Of a stretch of DNA of 64,000 nucleotides, positions 26,172 to 34,639 are shown one piece after another. Position 1 is the stretch's first letter. Each line of letters begins with the position of its first letter. Origin of the DNA: Bacteroides fragilis (GTDB lineage Bacteria; Bacteroidota; Bacteroidia; Bacteroidales; Bacteroidaceae); the NCBI RefSeq assembly GCF_002849695.1, contig NZ_CP018937.1, forward strand, positions 4,154,001-4,218,000, written 5' to 3'. The translations under genes were made by a program, and so were the position numbers. Below the pieces are notes generated by a model that ran no database searches, was not told the origin of the DNA, and saw nothing but the letters and a program-made list of their open reading frames with translations.

Positions 26172-26852
26172 ATGGCTGAAGAAGAGAAGATAGAGCAACA
26201 TATCATAGCTGACAGGACACTGATCCGTACGGCCAGAATCATTTCGGGAATACTGACTCCATTCTCTATCCCCTTTCTGGCCTTCCTCGTATTGTTCCTG
26301 TTCTCTTACCTGCGCATCATGCCGTTGCAGTACAAACTCATCGTATTGGGCATTGTCTACTGCTTCACCATCCTGATGCCCACCATGACCATCTTCCTGT
26401 TCCGCAAAGTGAACGGCTTTGCCCGCCAGGACCTGAGCGACCGCAAGAAACGCTATGTGCCGATCCTGCTCACCATCATCTCCTACGTCTTCTGCCTGAT
26501 GATGATGCACAAACTGAATATCCCCTGGTATATGACAGGCATCATACTGGCCTCGCTGGTCGTGCTGGTCATCTGCATCTTTGTCAACCTGAAGTGGAAG
26601 CTGAGTGAACACATGGCAGGCATGGGCGGTATCGTAGGCGGACTGGTATCGTTCAGTGCGCTCTTCAGCTACAACCCGGTGTGGTGGCTCTGCCTCTTCA
26701 TCCTCATAGCAGGGATATTGGGCTCGGCACGCATCATCCTGCAACATCACACGCTGGGCGAAGTCCTTGCCGGCTTTACCGTCGGTTTCGTCTGCTCGCT
26801 GCTGGTGCTCCACCCGCTCAGCAACGTATTGTTCCGTATATTTTTATTTTAA
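26172..26852 (+). CDS. PAP2-like membrane protein
   Basis: A 226-residue protein with about six membrane helices. The spaced segments SEHMAGMGG and SARIILQHHTLGEVLAGFTVG resemble motifs 2 and 3 of the PAP2 lipid-phosphatase family (the His in each is the expected catalytic pair). Motif 1 (KxxxxxxRP) is not obvious, so activity is uncertain. Relatives act on undecaprenyl pyrophosphate or lipid A phosphate in the inner membrane. It lies between rpoN and gcvH with short gaps, probably within one transcript. Confidence 0.65.
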   Translation: MAEEEKIEQHIIADRTLIRTARIISGILTPFSIPFLAFLVLFLFSYLRIMPLQYKLIVLGIVYCFTILMPTMTIFLFRKVNGFARQDLSDRKKRYVPILLTIISYVFCLMMMHKLNIPWYMTGIILASLVVLVICIFVNLKWKLSEHMAGMGGIVGGLVSFSALFSYNPVWWLCLFILIAGILGSARIILQHHTLGEVLAGFTVGFVCSLLVLHPLSNVLFRIFLF

Positions 26853-26882
26853 ACATAGTATCAATCCTAAAAACTAATCATT

Positions 26883-27263
26883 ATGAACTTCCCACAGAAT
26901 GTAAAGTACACCAACGAACATGAATGGATCCGCCTTGAGGGCGACACAGCTTATGTAGGTATCACCGACTATGCACAGGAACAACTGGGCGACATCGTAT
27001 TTGTCGACATTCCTACCGAAGGCGAAACCCTGGAAGCCAACGAAGTGTTCGGTACCATCGAAGTAGTAAAGACCATCTCCGACCTCTTCCTGCCCGTTGC
27101 AGGCGAAGTACTGGAACAAAACCCCGCACTGGAAGAAAACCCCGAGCTGGTGAATAAAGACCCATACGGCGAAGGCTGGCTCATCAAAATGAAACCTGCC
27201 AATGCTGCCGACCTTGACAACCTGCTGAATGCAGAAAGTTACAAGGCATTGGTGAACGAATAA
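26883..27263 (+). CDS. gcvH: Glycine cleavage system H protein
   Basis: A 126-residue H protein. The lipoyl-lysine is Lys63 in EVVKTISD, and the flanking hairpin (GTIEVVKTISDLFLPVAGE) is standard. The lipoyl arm shuttles the aminomethyl group between the P, T and L proteins during glycine breakdown. The P, T and L genes are not adjacent. It is followed by a palindromic repeat and purE. Confidence 0.96.
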   Translation: MNFPQNVKYTNEHEWIRLEGDTAYVGITDYAQEQLGDIVFVDIPTEGETLEANEVFGTIEVVKTISDLFLPVAGEVLEQNPALEENPELVNKDPYGEGWLIKMKPANAADLDNLLNAESYKALVNE

Positions 27264-27288
27264 AGATTTAAAGCAGAGACGAATCGGG

Positions 27289-27384
27289 TTCACCACAGAT
27301 TACACAGATTAACACAGAACTTTTAATCTTAAATATTAACGAGATAAATCAGAATCTGTGCCAATCTGTGTAATCTGTGGTGAA
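27289..27384. repeat. CACCACAG palindromic element, copy 1
   Basis: The left arm begins TTCACCACAGATTACACAG. The right arm (27355-27384) is its near-exact inverse, ending CTGTGGTGAA. The middle of about 36 bp is AT-rich. It lies between gcvH and purE. Confidence 0.8.
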
Positions 27385-27440
27385 CTTCTAAGCCATGCAA
27401 GTCTAAAGAAAGAAAACATTTAGCGTATAATTAAAACAAT

Positions 27441-27947
27441 ATGACCCCAATTGTAAGCATCATCATGGGTAGCACTTCCGACCTTCCAGTTATGGAGAAG
27501 GCCGCTCAGTTGCTCAATGACCTTCACGTGCCGTTCGAAATGAACGCGCTTTCGGCTCACCGCACTCCCGAAGCTGTGGAAGAGTTTGCCAAGAATGCCC
27601 GCTCACGCGGCATTAAAGTAATAATCGCCGCTGCCGGCATGGCCGCCCACCTGCCGGGCGTGATTGCCGCCTCCACCTCGCTGCCGGTAATCGGTGTACC
27701 TATCAAGTCGTCTCTCGACGGAATGGATGCGCTTCTGGCCATCGTACAGATGCCTCCGGGAATCCCTGTGGCAACCGTAGGCATCAACGGGGCATTGAAC
27801 GCTGCCATCCTTGCCGTACAAATGCTTTCATTGGAAAACAAAGAACTCGAAACGAAATTCATTGCCTATAAGGAGGGGCTGAAAAAGAAGATCGTAAAAG
27901 CTAATGAAGAGCTGAAAGAGATCAAATACGAGTTTAAAACAAACTGA
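27441..27947 (+). CDS. purE: N5-carboxyaminoimidazole ribonucleotide mutase
   Basis: A 168-residue class I PurE. The signature segments GSTSDLPVMEKA (9-20), SAHRTPE and AAGMAAHLPGV are present. It converts N5-CAIR to CAIR in purine synthesis and usually works with PurK. No purK is nearby. The gene is flanked on both sides by copies of the CACCACAG palindrome, so its transcript may be separated from gcvH and ispG. Confidence 0.95.
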   Translation: MTPIVSIIMGSTSDLPVMEKAAQLLNDLHVPFEMNALSAHRTPEAVEEFAKNARSRGIKVIIAAAGMAAHLPGVIAASTSLPVIGVPIKSSLDGMDALLAIVQMPPGIPVATVGINGALNAAILAVQMLSLENKELETKFIAYKEGLKKKIVKANEELKEIKYEFKTN

Positions 27948-27997
27948 GAAGATTTATGACGGACGATTTACCGGTTACGGGAGGAGGCGGAACTCTT

Positions 27998-28090
27998 TTC
28001 ACCACAGATTACACAGATTTTCACAAATTATCAATATGGATAATCAATGGTTTAAATTCACTCAGTGTTACTCTGTGTCCTCTGTGGTGA
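27998..28090. repeat. CACCACAG palindromic element, copy 2
   Basis: The left arm is TTCACCACAGATTACACAG; the right arm ends TCCTCTGTGGTGA. It lies between purE and ispG. An ATG inside it (28036) is in frame with ispG but is not the likely start. Confidence 0.8.
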
Positions 28091-28158
28091 GTTTCGGCAC
28101 TCCTCTTGTAAGCAGTAAATCGTCCGGTCGTAAAGCGACTCCAATTACATACAACAAA

Positions 28159-30003
28159 ATGGATTTATTCAACTACTCCCGGCGGGAAACTTCGGAAGTG
28201 AACATCGGGGCTGCTCCGTTGGGAGGCTCCAACCCTATCCGAATCCAGTCGATGACCAATACCGCCACGCAGGACACCGAAGCTTGTGTGGCTCAGGCAA
28301 AGCGCATCGTAGATGCCGGCGGAGAGTACGTCCGCCTCACCACACAAGGGGTGAAAGAAGCCGAAAACCTGATGAACATCAACATCGGACTGCGCAGTGA
28401 CGGATACATGGTTCCGCTTGTGGCCGATGTACACTTCAGCCCGAAGGTAGCCGACGTGGCAGCCCGATATGCGGAGAAAGTACGCATCAATCCGGGCAAC
28501 TACGTAGACCCGGGACGCACGTTCAAGCAACTGGAATACACTGACGAGGAGTATGCCGCCGAACTGCAGAAGATACGCGACCGCTTCGTTCCTTTCCTCA
28601 ATATCTGCAAAGAAAATCATACGGCCATACGCATCGGCGTGAACCACGGTTCACTGTCCGACCGCATCATGTCCCGCTATGGCGACACACCCGAAGGTAT
28701 GGTAGAGTCGTGCATGGAATTCCTGCGCATCTGCGTGGACGAGAAGTTCACGGATGTCGTAATCTCGATCAAGGCCTCCAACACAGTGGTAATGGTGAAA
28801 ACCGTACGCCTGCTGGTGGCCGTGATGGAACAGGAAGGCATGGCATTCCCGCTTCACCTGGGTGTGACGGAAGCTGGCGACGGAGAAGACGGACGCATCA
28901 AATCGGCCTTGGGCATCGGTGCTTTATTGTCCGACGGAATGGGCGACACCATCCGCGTCTCACTGAGTGAGGAGCCGGAAGCCGAAATTCCCGTGGCACG
29001 CAAACTGGTCGACTACATTGTCGGGAGACAGGATCACCCATACATCCCCGGCATGGAGGCACCGGACTTCAACTACCTCTCTCCGACGAGGCGCAAAACG
29101 CAACCGGTGCGGAACATTGGCGGCGACCATCTGCCGGTAGTGCTTGCCGACCGCATGGACGGACGGATGGAGACCAACCCGCAATTCACGCCGGATTATA
29201 TCTACGCCGGACGTGAACTGCCCGAACAGCCGGAAAAAGGTATGCAATACATCCTCGATGCCGACGTGTGGAAAGGAGAACCGGACACGTGGCCTGCTTT
29301 CAATTATGCCCAACTGGAGCTGATGGAAACGTGCACCGCCGGACTGAAGTTCTTCTTCATTCCTTATATGGCACTTACGGACGAGGTAGTGGCCTGCCTG
29401 AAACGACATCCCGAAGTAGTGGTGATCTCGCAAAGCAACCACCCGAACCGGGTAGGCGAACATCGTGCGCTGGCCCATCAACTGACGGTGGAAGGGTTGC
29501 AGAACCCGGTCATCTTCTTCCAGCACTACTCCGAAAATGCAGCCGAAGATCTGCAAATCAAGGCCGGTGCGGACATGGGAGCACTGATATTCGATGGTCT
29601 GTGTGACGGCATTTATCTCTTTAACCAAGGGGAACTGAGTCATGCGGTGATCGACGCTACCGCCTTCGGCATCCTGCAAGCGGGACGCATCCGCACCAGC
29701 AAGACGGAGTATATCTCTTGCCCGGGATGCGGACGGACACTGTTCAACCTGCAAAGTACGATTGCCCGCGTCAAAGCAGCCACTTCACACCTGAAGGGAC
29801 TGAAAATAGGCATCATGGGATGTATCGTCAACGGACCCGGCGAGATGGCGGATGCCGACTATGGCTACGTGGGTGCCGGCCGTGGCAAGGTAAGCCTTTA
29901 CAAACGGAAGGAGTGCATCGAGAAGAATATTCCCGAAGAAGAAGCCGTGGAAAAACTGATCGAACTGATTAAGGCAAACGGTGACTACGAAGAGAAGGCT
30001 TAA
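28159..30003 (+). CDS. ispG: 4-hydroxy-3-methylbut-2-enyl diphosphate synthase, long form
   Basis: A 614-residue protein, the insert-containing form of IspG found in Bacteroidetes, Chlamydiae and plants. The N-terminal TIM barrel starts MDLFNYSRRETSEVNIG. The insertion domain covers roughly 290-500. The C-terminal [4Fe-4S] domain has CPGCGRTLFN and GIMGCIVNGPGE, which supply the three Cys ligands. It makes HMBPP in the MEP isoprenoid pathway. The start at 28159 was chosen over an in-frame ATG at 28036 because the extra 41 residues are encoded by palindromic element copy 2 and do not look like IspG. Confidence 0.94.
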   Translation: MDLFNYSRRETSEVNIGAAPLGGSNPIRIQSMTNTATQDTEACVAQAKRIVDAGGEYVRLTTQGVKEAENLMNINIGLRSDGYMVPLVADVHFSPKVADVAARYAEKVRINPGNYVDPGRTFKQLEYTDEEYAAELQKIRDRFVPFLNICKENHTAIRIGVNHGSLSDRIMSRYGDTPEGMVESCMEFLRICVDEKFTDVVISIKASNTVVMVKTVRLLVAVMEQEGMAFPLHLGVTEAGDGEDGRIKSALGIGALLSDGMGDTIRVSLSEEPEAEIPVARKLVDYIVGRQDHPYIPGMEAPDFNYLSPTRRKTQPVRNIGGDHLPVVLADRMDGRMETNPQFTPDYIYAGRELPEQPEKGMQYILDADVWKGEPDTWPAFNYAQLELMETCTAGLKFFFIPYMALTDEVVACLKRHPEVVVISQSNHPNRVGEHRALAHQLTVEGLQNPVIFFQHYSENAAEDLQIKAGADMGALIFDGLCDGIYLFNQGELSHAVIDATAFGILQAGRIRTSKTEYISCPGCGRTLFNLQSTIARVKAATSHLKGLKIGIMGCIVNGPGEMADADYGYVGAGRGKVSLYKRKECIEKNIPEEEAVEKLIELIKANGDYEEKA

Positions 30004-30086
30004 TCCCGATCTTCTCCCAAAAAAGACAGTTAGTCCCGCCGATGAATAAGTAATCAACAAAAAGAAAGCACCACGGATTAAGAAAG

Positions 30087-30111
30087 GGTGCCGAGAGTTA
30101 CTCCCGGCACC
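30087..30111. terminator. Terminator between ispG and the alpha/beta hydrolase gene
   Basis: An 11-bp stem GGTGCCGAGAG / CTCCCGGCACC with one mismatch and a 3-nt loop, followed by a partly T-rich tract on plus (TTACTTCTTT). It sits between convergent genes. Confidence 0.75.
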
Positions 30112-30885
30112 TTACTTCTTTCGGCTGGCAAAAAGCCACTCCATGAATCCGGGATAGTTGAAAGCCGGATTCCAGCTGCCGTGATTGCAACCGGGAAACT
30201 CGACGTATTCCACCTCTGCTTCAAGTTTCTTCAACGTTTTATAAGCCTCGCGAGAGCCTTCTACCGGCACTACGTTATCGGCATCCCCATGGAAAATGCG
30301 GAAACGGACACTCACGGCATCGGCCAGACGTCCGGGATTCACCGTGCCACAAATGGGGACGGCGGCGGCAAATGTATCCGGAAAGCGGATGGCAAGGTCG
30401 TACGTCGCCATGCCTCCCATAGAAAGACCCACTACGTAGACGCGGTCACGATCCACCGAAGGCAAATTGAGGTAAGTGTCCAGCAATTCCTTTACCGCAC
30501 GCAAAACGGGAGTGATCTCCTGTCCCACCGGCATCTCCGAAGGAACGAACGAAGAAGGGCGGGAAACGTATGCCCAGTAATCCTTCTCCGGACATTGAGG
30601 CACGAGGACAAATGCCGGATACTTCTCACGGTTCACGGGGTTGAGAAACATCTGTCCACCGTGTGTCAATTGTTTCTCGTTGTCGCTCCCCCGCTCGCCG
30701 GCACCGTGCAGAAAGAGCACCAAAGGATATCGCTGCCCCGGCTTTTCCGACTCCGGACGAAGCAAACGGTAGTTCAGCGAATCTCCCCGGGAGGAGATAA
30801 ATACTTTTTTCTGATACGCCTCTTGCGAACGGGCACCCACGGTCAGCAGGAAGATACTGAGGAAGAAAAGAACAAACTGTTTCAT
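30112..30885 (-). CDS. Exported alpha/beta hydrolase (carboxylesterase-like)
   Basis: A 257-residue protein with a signal peptide (1-21). The nucleophile elbow is GLSMGG, the oxyanion region is FLHGAGERG, and a His in GCNHGSW near the C-terminus completes the triad. The family includes PHB-depolymerase-like and acetyl or feruloyl esterases as well as phospholipases. It follows the GH43 gene by 12 bp, so an esterase removing acyl groups from a polysaccharide is plausible (inference). Confidence 0.8.
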   Translation of the reverse strand: MKQFVLFFLSIFLLTVGARSQEAYQKKVFISSRGDSLNYRLLRPESEKPGQRYPLVLFLHGAGERGSDNEKQLTHGGQMFLNPVNREKYPAFVLVPQCPEKDYWAYVSRPSSFVPSEMPVGQEITPVLRAVKELLDTYLNLPSVDRDRVYVVGLSMGGMATYDLAIRFPDTFAAAVPICGTVNPGRLADAVSVRFRIFHGDADNVVPVEGSREAYKTLKKLEAEVEYVEFPGCNHGSWNPAFNYPGFMEWLFASRKK

Positions 30886-30897
30886 GGCTATTCGGGA

Positions 30898-32619
30898 TTA
30901 TTCTACATATTGGGGTTCGGAGGGTAAAGATACACCATTTTCATTAAAGGCCTCCACGGCGAAATAATAATCCTGGTCGGTGGTCAGAGATTTCATCAGC
31001 AACTCGGTGCCGTCGTATACCATCCACGAACTGTACAACTTATCGGGAGCGATGCCCCAGAGCACATTGTACCCCTGCGCACCTTTCACTGGTTCCCAAC
31101 GGATGGTGATGTCCCGCCGGTCGGCATGCCGGTCCAGGGTCAGTTTGCCGGGACGGCGGGGAGCTTTGCCGAAGCCGAGGCCGAATACGCGCAACTCGGA
31201 GATAGCAAGATTCGGAGTGGGTACGTCGATGTTCCTATACCGGACGTAACGCACCGTGGCCGGAGTTTCAAGCTCCACATAGTCATTCGGCGTGTCCTTA
31301 TAACTACTTTTGCGGTCAACCAGCGTATTCCAGGTCTCTCTGTCGGTAGAACCCTCGATGACGTAGCGATGCCGCAAGCCGGGAATCCGGCCGTACATAT
31401 CGCTCCGATAGTCGTGATAGTTCACCTGCACGGCACAAACGCGGGCAGGGTTCTCCAGATCGATCATCACCCACTGACGTTCATCGTTCGCCTCAGCAAG
31501 CCAGAAGGTCTTGGTCAGCTCGTCCGTCAGTGCGGCAGGTCCGAATCCGCCTTTCACGGCAGATGCTGTCACCGGTTTGCGGTAAGACAGGAGCATCCAT
31601 CCCCGGAACCGGCCCCTCTTGCCGGGCACAGCGGGGGCATAACGTGGATAATCTCCGAAACGGGTATCTACGTACATGATGCCGTCTTTATCGAATCCGG
31701 CAGGGAACATGCAGAGGCGGCGTTCCCAGTTGACATTGATGGAAAGGGCCATCGAAGCAAAATGCCAGTACGCTCCGCCGGGGCCCTGGACCGTGCTTCC
31801 GTGTCCGGCACCGTTCATGTATCCGCCCGGTTTATACGACACGGGGTTATGTTTCTGATAAGTGTAAGGCCCCATCGGATGATCGGCTACATAAACGCCG
31901 TCGGCATAGACATTGAACTCAGTGCCGGGAGCACCATACTGCATATAATATCTCCCGTTGTGCTTGGTCAGCCACGGGCCTTCGATATAACCTCCCAGAA
32001 CCGTGTCGCTGTGGTTCTCGCCGAAACGTTCCCAACCGTGGCGGAGCATGTCGAGGCTGAAAAGCTCTTTCACCTCTCCTTTGGGAAGAAAGCGGTGATT
32101 CTTGTCCAACTCCACTCCCCGGATGGGATAGACATTGGACGATCCCCAGAACATATAGGCCCGGCCGTCATCGTCGATAAACAGGTCCGGATCCTGCAGG
32201 TTATGCAAGATGGCGGGGGTGGCTTTCCATTCTCCCCGCTTCGGGTCGTCGGAGTAAAGGATACTCATCGAACCGGACGGATCGCCGGTGACGTAGAGCA
32301 CAGAGTCTTTGTAGTTATGGGCGGCGGGGGCGTTGCTTCCCTGCGGATACCAGTTTTTGGGAGTGATAAAGTCCCAGTTCAGCAGATCCTTAGAATGCCA
32401 GTAACCATTGGAGCGGGTGACGAACATATAGTATTCGCCGCGGAACCTGACCACCGCTGGATCGGCACCGGAACGGTAAGAGATGTCCTTGTCGGAATTA
32501 TAGATCATATATGTATAATCTATGTTCAGCGGGTTGCAGTAGGTATCCTGCCGCATGTCCTGTGCGGGAGCAAGAGCCGGGGACAGGAAGAGGAGTAAAA
32601 GGAGAAATAGCTGTTTCAT
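30898..32619 (-). CDS. Exported GH43 family glycosidase with F5/8C and FN3 domains
   Basis: A 573-residue protein: signal peptide (1-19), GH43 beta-propeller (about 35-335), F5/8-type discoidin domain (about 345-480) and FN3-like domain (about 490-573). The three acidic residues of GH43 are seen: Asp in SGADPAVV, Asp in LQDPDLFID and Glu in YIEGPW. Most GH43 enzymes act on arabinans, xylans or galactans. That does not match the beta-1,2-glucan prediction for the rest of PUL1, so it may broaden the substrate or be a separate unit. Confidence 0.88.
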   Translation of the reverse strand: MKQLFLLLLLFLSPALAPAQDMRQDTYCNPLNIDYTYMIYNSDKDISYRSGADPAVVRFRGEYYMFVTRSNGYWHSKDLLNWDFITPKNWYPQGSNAPAAHNYKDSVLYVTGDPSGSMSILYSDDPKRGEWKATPAILHNLQDPDLFIDDDGRAYMFWGSSNVYPIRGVELDKNHRFLPKGEVKELFSLDMLRHGWERFGENHSDTVLGGYIEGPWLTKHNGRYYMQYGAPGTEFNVYADGVYVADHPMGPYTYQKHNPVSYKPGGYMNGAGHGSTVQGPGGAYWHFASMALSINVNWERRLCMFPAGFDKDGIMYVDTRFGDYPRYAPAVPGKRGRFRGWMLLSYRKPVTASAVKGGFGPAALTDELTKTFWLAEANDERQWVMIDLENPARVCAVQVNYHDYRSDMYGRIPGLRHRYVIEGSTDRETWNTLVDRKSSYKDTPNDYVELETPATVRYVRYRNIDVPTPNLAISELRVFGLGFGKAPRRPGKLTLDRHADRRDITIRWEPVKGAQGYNVLWGIAPDKLYSSWMVYDGTELLMKSLTTDQDYYFAVEAFNENGVSLPSEPQYVE

Positions 32620-32636
32620 GGTTGTAACGGTATGTT

Positions 32637-32742
32637 TTCACCACAGAGTAACACAGAGTCTCACAGAGAAGTTTTTTCTTTTTAGAAATCCCATTAATAA
32701 AAAATCAAAACTCTGTGAGACTCTGTGTTACTCTGTGGTGAA
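32637..32742. repeat. CACCACAG palindromic element, copy 3
   Basis: The left arm TTCACCACAGAGTAACACAG and the right arm ending TTACTCTGTGGTGAA are inverse over about 36 bp each. It fills the gap between the GH144 and GH43 genes. Confidence 0.85.
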
Positions 32743-32754
32743 CCTTTATCTTAT

Positions 32755-34050
32755 TTATTTTGATTCTGAACTGAACCCCAGTCTCTTCAGCCCTCTCTGC
32801 ACATCGGGATGGCTCATGAACAGTTTCCAGATCAGCCCCGTGCGGTAATTCTCAATCATTACCACAATAGGGCCCTGGTCGATGGCCAGATAAGAAGGTG
32901 CAAACCAGTTCTCGGTCAGGTTGAAGGCATCCTTGAAGCCGTATTCTCCCCAAAGGCGGTCGCCCAGCTCTTCGTAAAAGTAACGCATAGCTTCCAGAGA
33001 ATGTTCTGGAGTATAAGGAATAGAAGAGATGGCCGCGGTCGGAGTGATCACTCCCAGATCGTTCTGCGGGCAATGCGCCGAGTAGCCCAGATGGTTGTCA
33101 CTTGCCGTCAGTCCCCAGCATTTGCGGCTGTATCCTTTGTACTTCTTCGGGTTGTCAATGCAATAGGCACGGTTGATCAGGGTATGCGCCTTCATCTGCT
33201 CACCGTAGTCGGCATAGCGGTCTTTAAGCCCGCGCGGGTCGAGTCCGAGGTAAGAGTAATGGGTGAAGAAGAGCGGTCCGCCAAAGTCGGTGCCCAGCGG
33301 CAGACGGATGCCGTAGAACTCCTTGCCGTTCTTAAAGGTGATCGAGTTGGCCCATCCTTTATGATAGACCGATTCGCGGATGGGATAAGTAGGTGAAGAG
33401 GCAGCCAGCACATAGGCTATGTGGCACTCGTTCTGCCCTTTCAGCTGATGATTCATTGCCCAGCCGTTATTGGGTGACCAGTGCCAATAGAGCACATCTT
33501 CACCTCCACGGGTGAACCAGTCCCACTCGGCCTGATGCCAGAGGGAGTTGATGAGTCCCCGCACCCGGTTTTCAGTGGGGGTATCCCGGTCGAAGTACTG
33601 ATGGGCTACCAGCAGTCCTTCGAACATGAAAGCGGATTCTACCAGGTCGGCACCATCATCCTTACGGCTGAAGGGGATTGTCTTTCCGGTTGCACCGTCC
33701 ATCCAATGTGCCCAGATGCCGTGATAGCTGTCGGCTTTGTTGAGGAACTCCACCATCTTGAGCAGACGTTCCGCTCCTTGCTCACGGGTGATGAAACCAC
33801 GCTCCACTCCGACTATAATTGCCATCACGCCAAAGCCGGAACCGCCGATCGTCGCAACTTCCAGACGGTCGTTGCTGCGCTCACGCGCCAAGCCGGATTC
33901 GGGATGGGCAAAATCCCAGAAATAACGGAAGGTTTGTTTCTGGACAAGGGTCATCAACTCGTCGTCGGTCAGTTTCGGACGATTGCCTGCAACGGTGGTC
34001 TGCAACGAGGAGGCACAGATCAGAAGAAGAAATAATAGGGTATGTTTCAT
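32755..34050 (-). CDS. GH144-like exported endo-beta-1,2-glucanase candidate
   Basis: A 431-residue protein with a signal peptide (1-21). The rest is an (alpha/alpha) barrel with the family's TFRYFWDFAHPESGLARER segment, the DGADLVESAFMFEGLL block and the PTAAISSIPYTPEHSLEAM block. Databases often name it glucoamylase family protein; this sequence type is GH144, whose founding members are endo-beta-1,2-glucanases. Catalytic acids were not assigned. Its upstream DNA, including any leader, lies in the 583-bp inverted-repeat element. Confidence 0.8.
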   Translation of the reverse strand: MKHTLLFLLLICASSLQTTVAGNRPKLTDDELMTLVQKQTFRYFWDFAHPESGLARERSNDRLEVATIGGSGFGVMAIIVGVERGFITREQGAERLLKMVEFLNKADSYHGIWAHWMDGATGKTIPFSRKDDGADLVESAFMFEGLLVAHQYFDRDTPTENRVRGLINSLWHQAEWDWFTRGGEDVLYWHWSPNNGWAMNHQLKGQNECHIAYVLAASSPTYPIRESVYHKGWANSITFKNGKEFYGIRLPLGTDFGGPLFFTHYSYLGLDPRGLKDRYADYGEQMKAHTLINRAYCIDNPKKYKGYSRKCWGLTASDNHLGYSAHCPQNDLGVITPTAAISSIPYTPEHSLEAMRYFYEELGDRLWGEYGFKDAFNLTENWFAPSYLAIDQGPIVVMIENYRTGLIWKLFMSHPDVQRGLKRLGFSSESK

Positions 34051-34056
34051 AATGTT

Positions 34057-34639
34057 TCAAAATCTTATCCCCCGGCCCCTTCTCTTAACCTTTAAGAGAA
34101 GGGGAGGTGGCTGCGCGGTGGAGATACGGCGTTCCGCCGTCGAAAGGGGACTGTGTCCCCCTTGCCCTTGTGGGGATTCCGCAGTGCAGAGGGGATGGCG
34201 GCGTCCGCCCCCCCCCCAAAGGACGGTGGGGAGGACGCCGGGTGTAATCATGGAATTGATAGTATTGGAATGATTCTATTTAAATGAACTGGTTATATAT
34301 ATACTTTTTAATTGAATGTGAACATAAAGTCGGGGTGAACATAAAGTTGAAATGGACGCAAACCCAGGAGTGGACGCAAACCCAAACACAAGCACAAACT
34401 TAGAAGTAAGTACAAGACCGAAAGAAAAGAAAACCTACCTTTCCTCTCTCACCCAGCTCTGCCTGCTCCCCACTGCCCTTCGGGGCGGCGGAGACCGCCA
34501 TCTCTACCGCACTTCGGAATCCCCACAAGGGCAAGGGGGACGCAGTCCCCTTTCGACGGCGGAACGCCGTATTTCCATCGCACAGCCTCCTCCCCTTCTC
34601 TTAAAGGTTAAGAGAAGGGGCCGGGAGATGAGATTTTGA
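34057..34639. mobile_element. 583-bp element with 188-bp terminal inverted repeats, no transposase
   Basis: The left arm (34057-34244) and right arm (34450-34639) are inverse copies with roughly 80-85% identity by eye. Each begins TCAAAATCT, followed by a nested hairpin CCCCTTCTCTTAA...TTAAGAGAAGGGG. The 205-bp centre is AT-rich, with the tandem words GTGAACATAAAGT and GGACGCAAACCCA. No ORF resembles a transposase. It starts 7 bp upstream of the GH144 start codon and runs into the 3' end of susD, whose last codons and TAA are element sequence. This looks like a MITE-type or REP-derived insertion. Confidence 0.7.

Noticed and set aside
28036..28158. 41-residue N-terminal extension of IspG
   Set aside because: Encoded by palindromic element copy 2 and downstream spacer; no IspG-like sequence before MDLFNYSRRE.
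31126..32598. 490-codon plus-strand ORF
   Set aside because: Lies entirely opposite the GH43 gene, which has clear domains and a signal peptide. The antisense product has no recognisable motif.
34057..34639. Insertion sequence
   Set aside because: Long inverted repeats are present but the 205-bp centre cannot encode a transposase, so only a non-autonomous element is supported.
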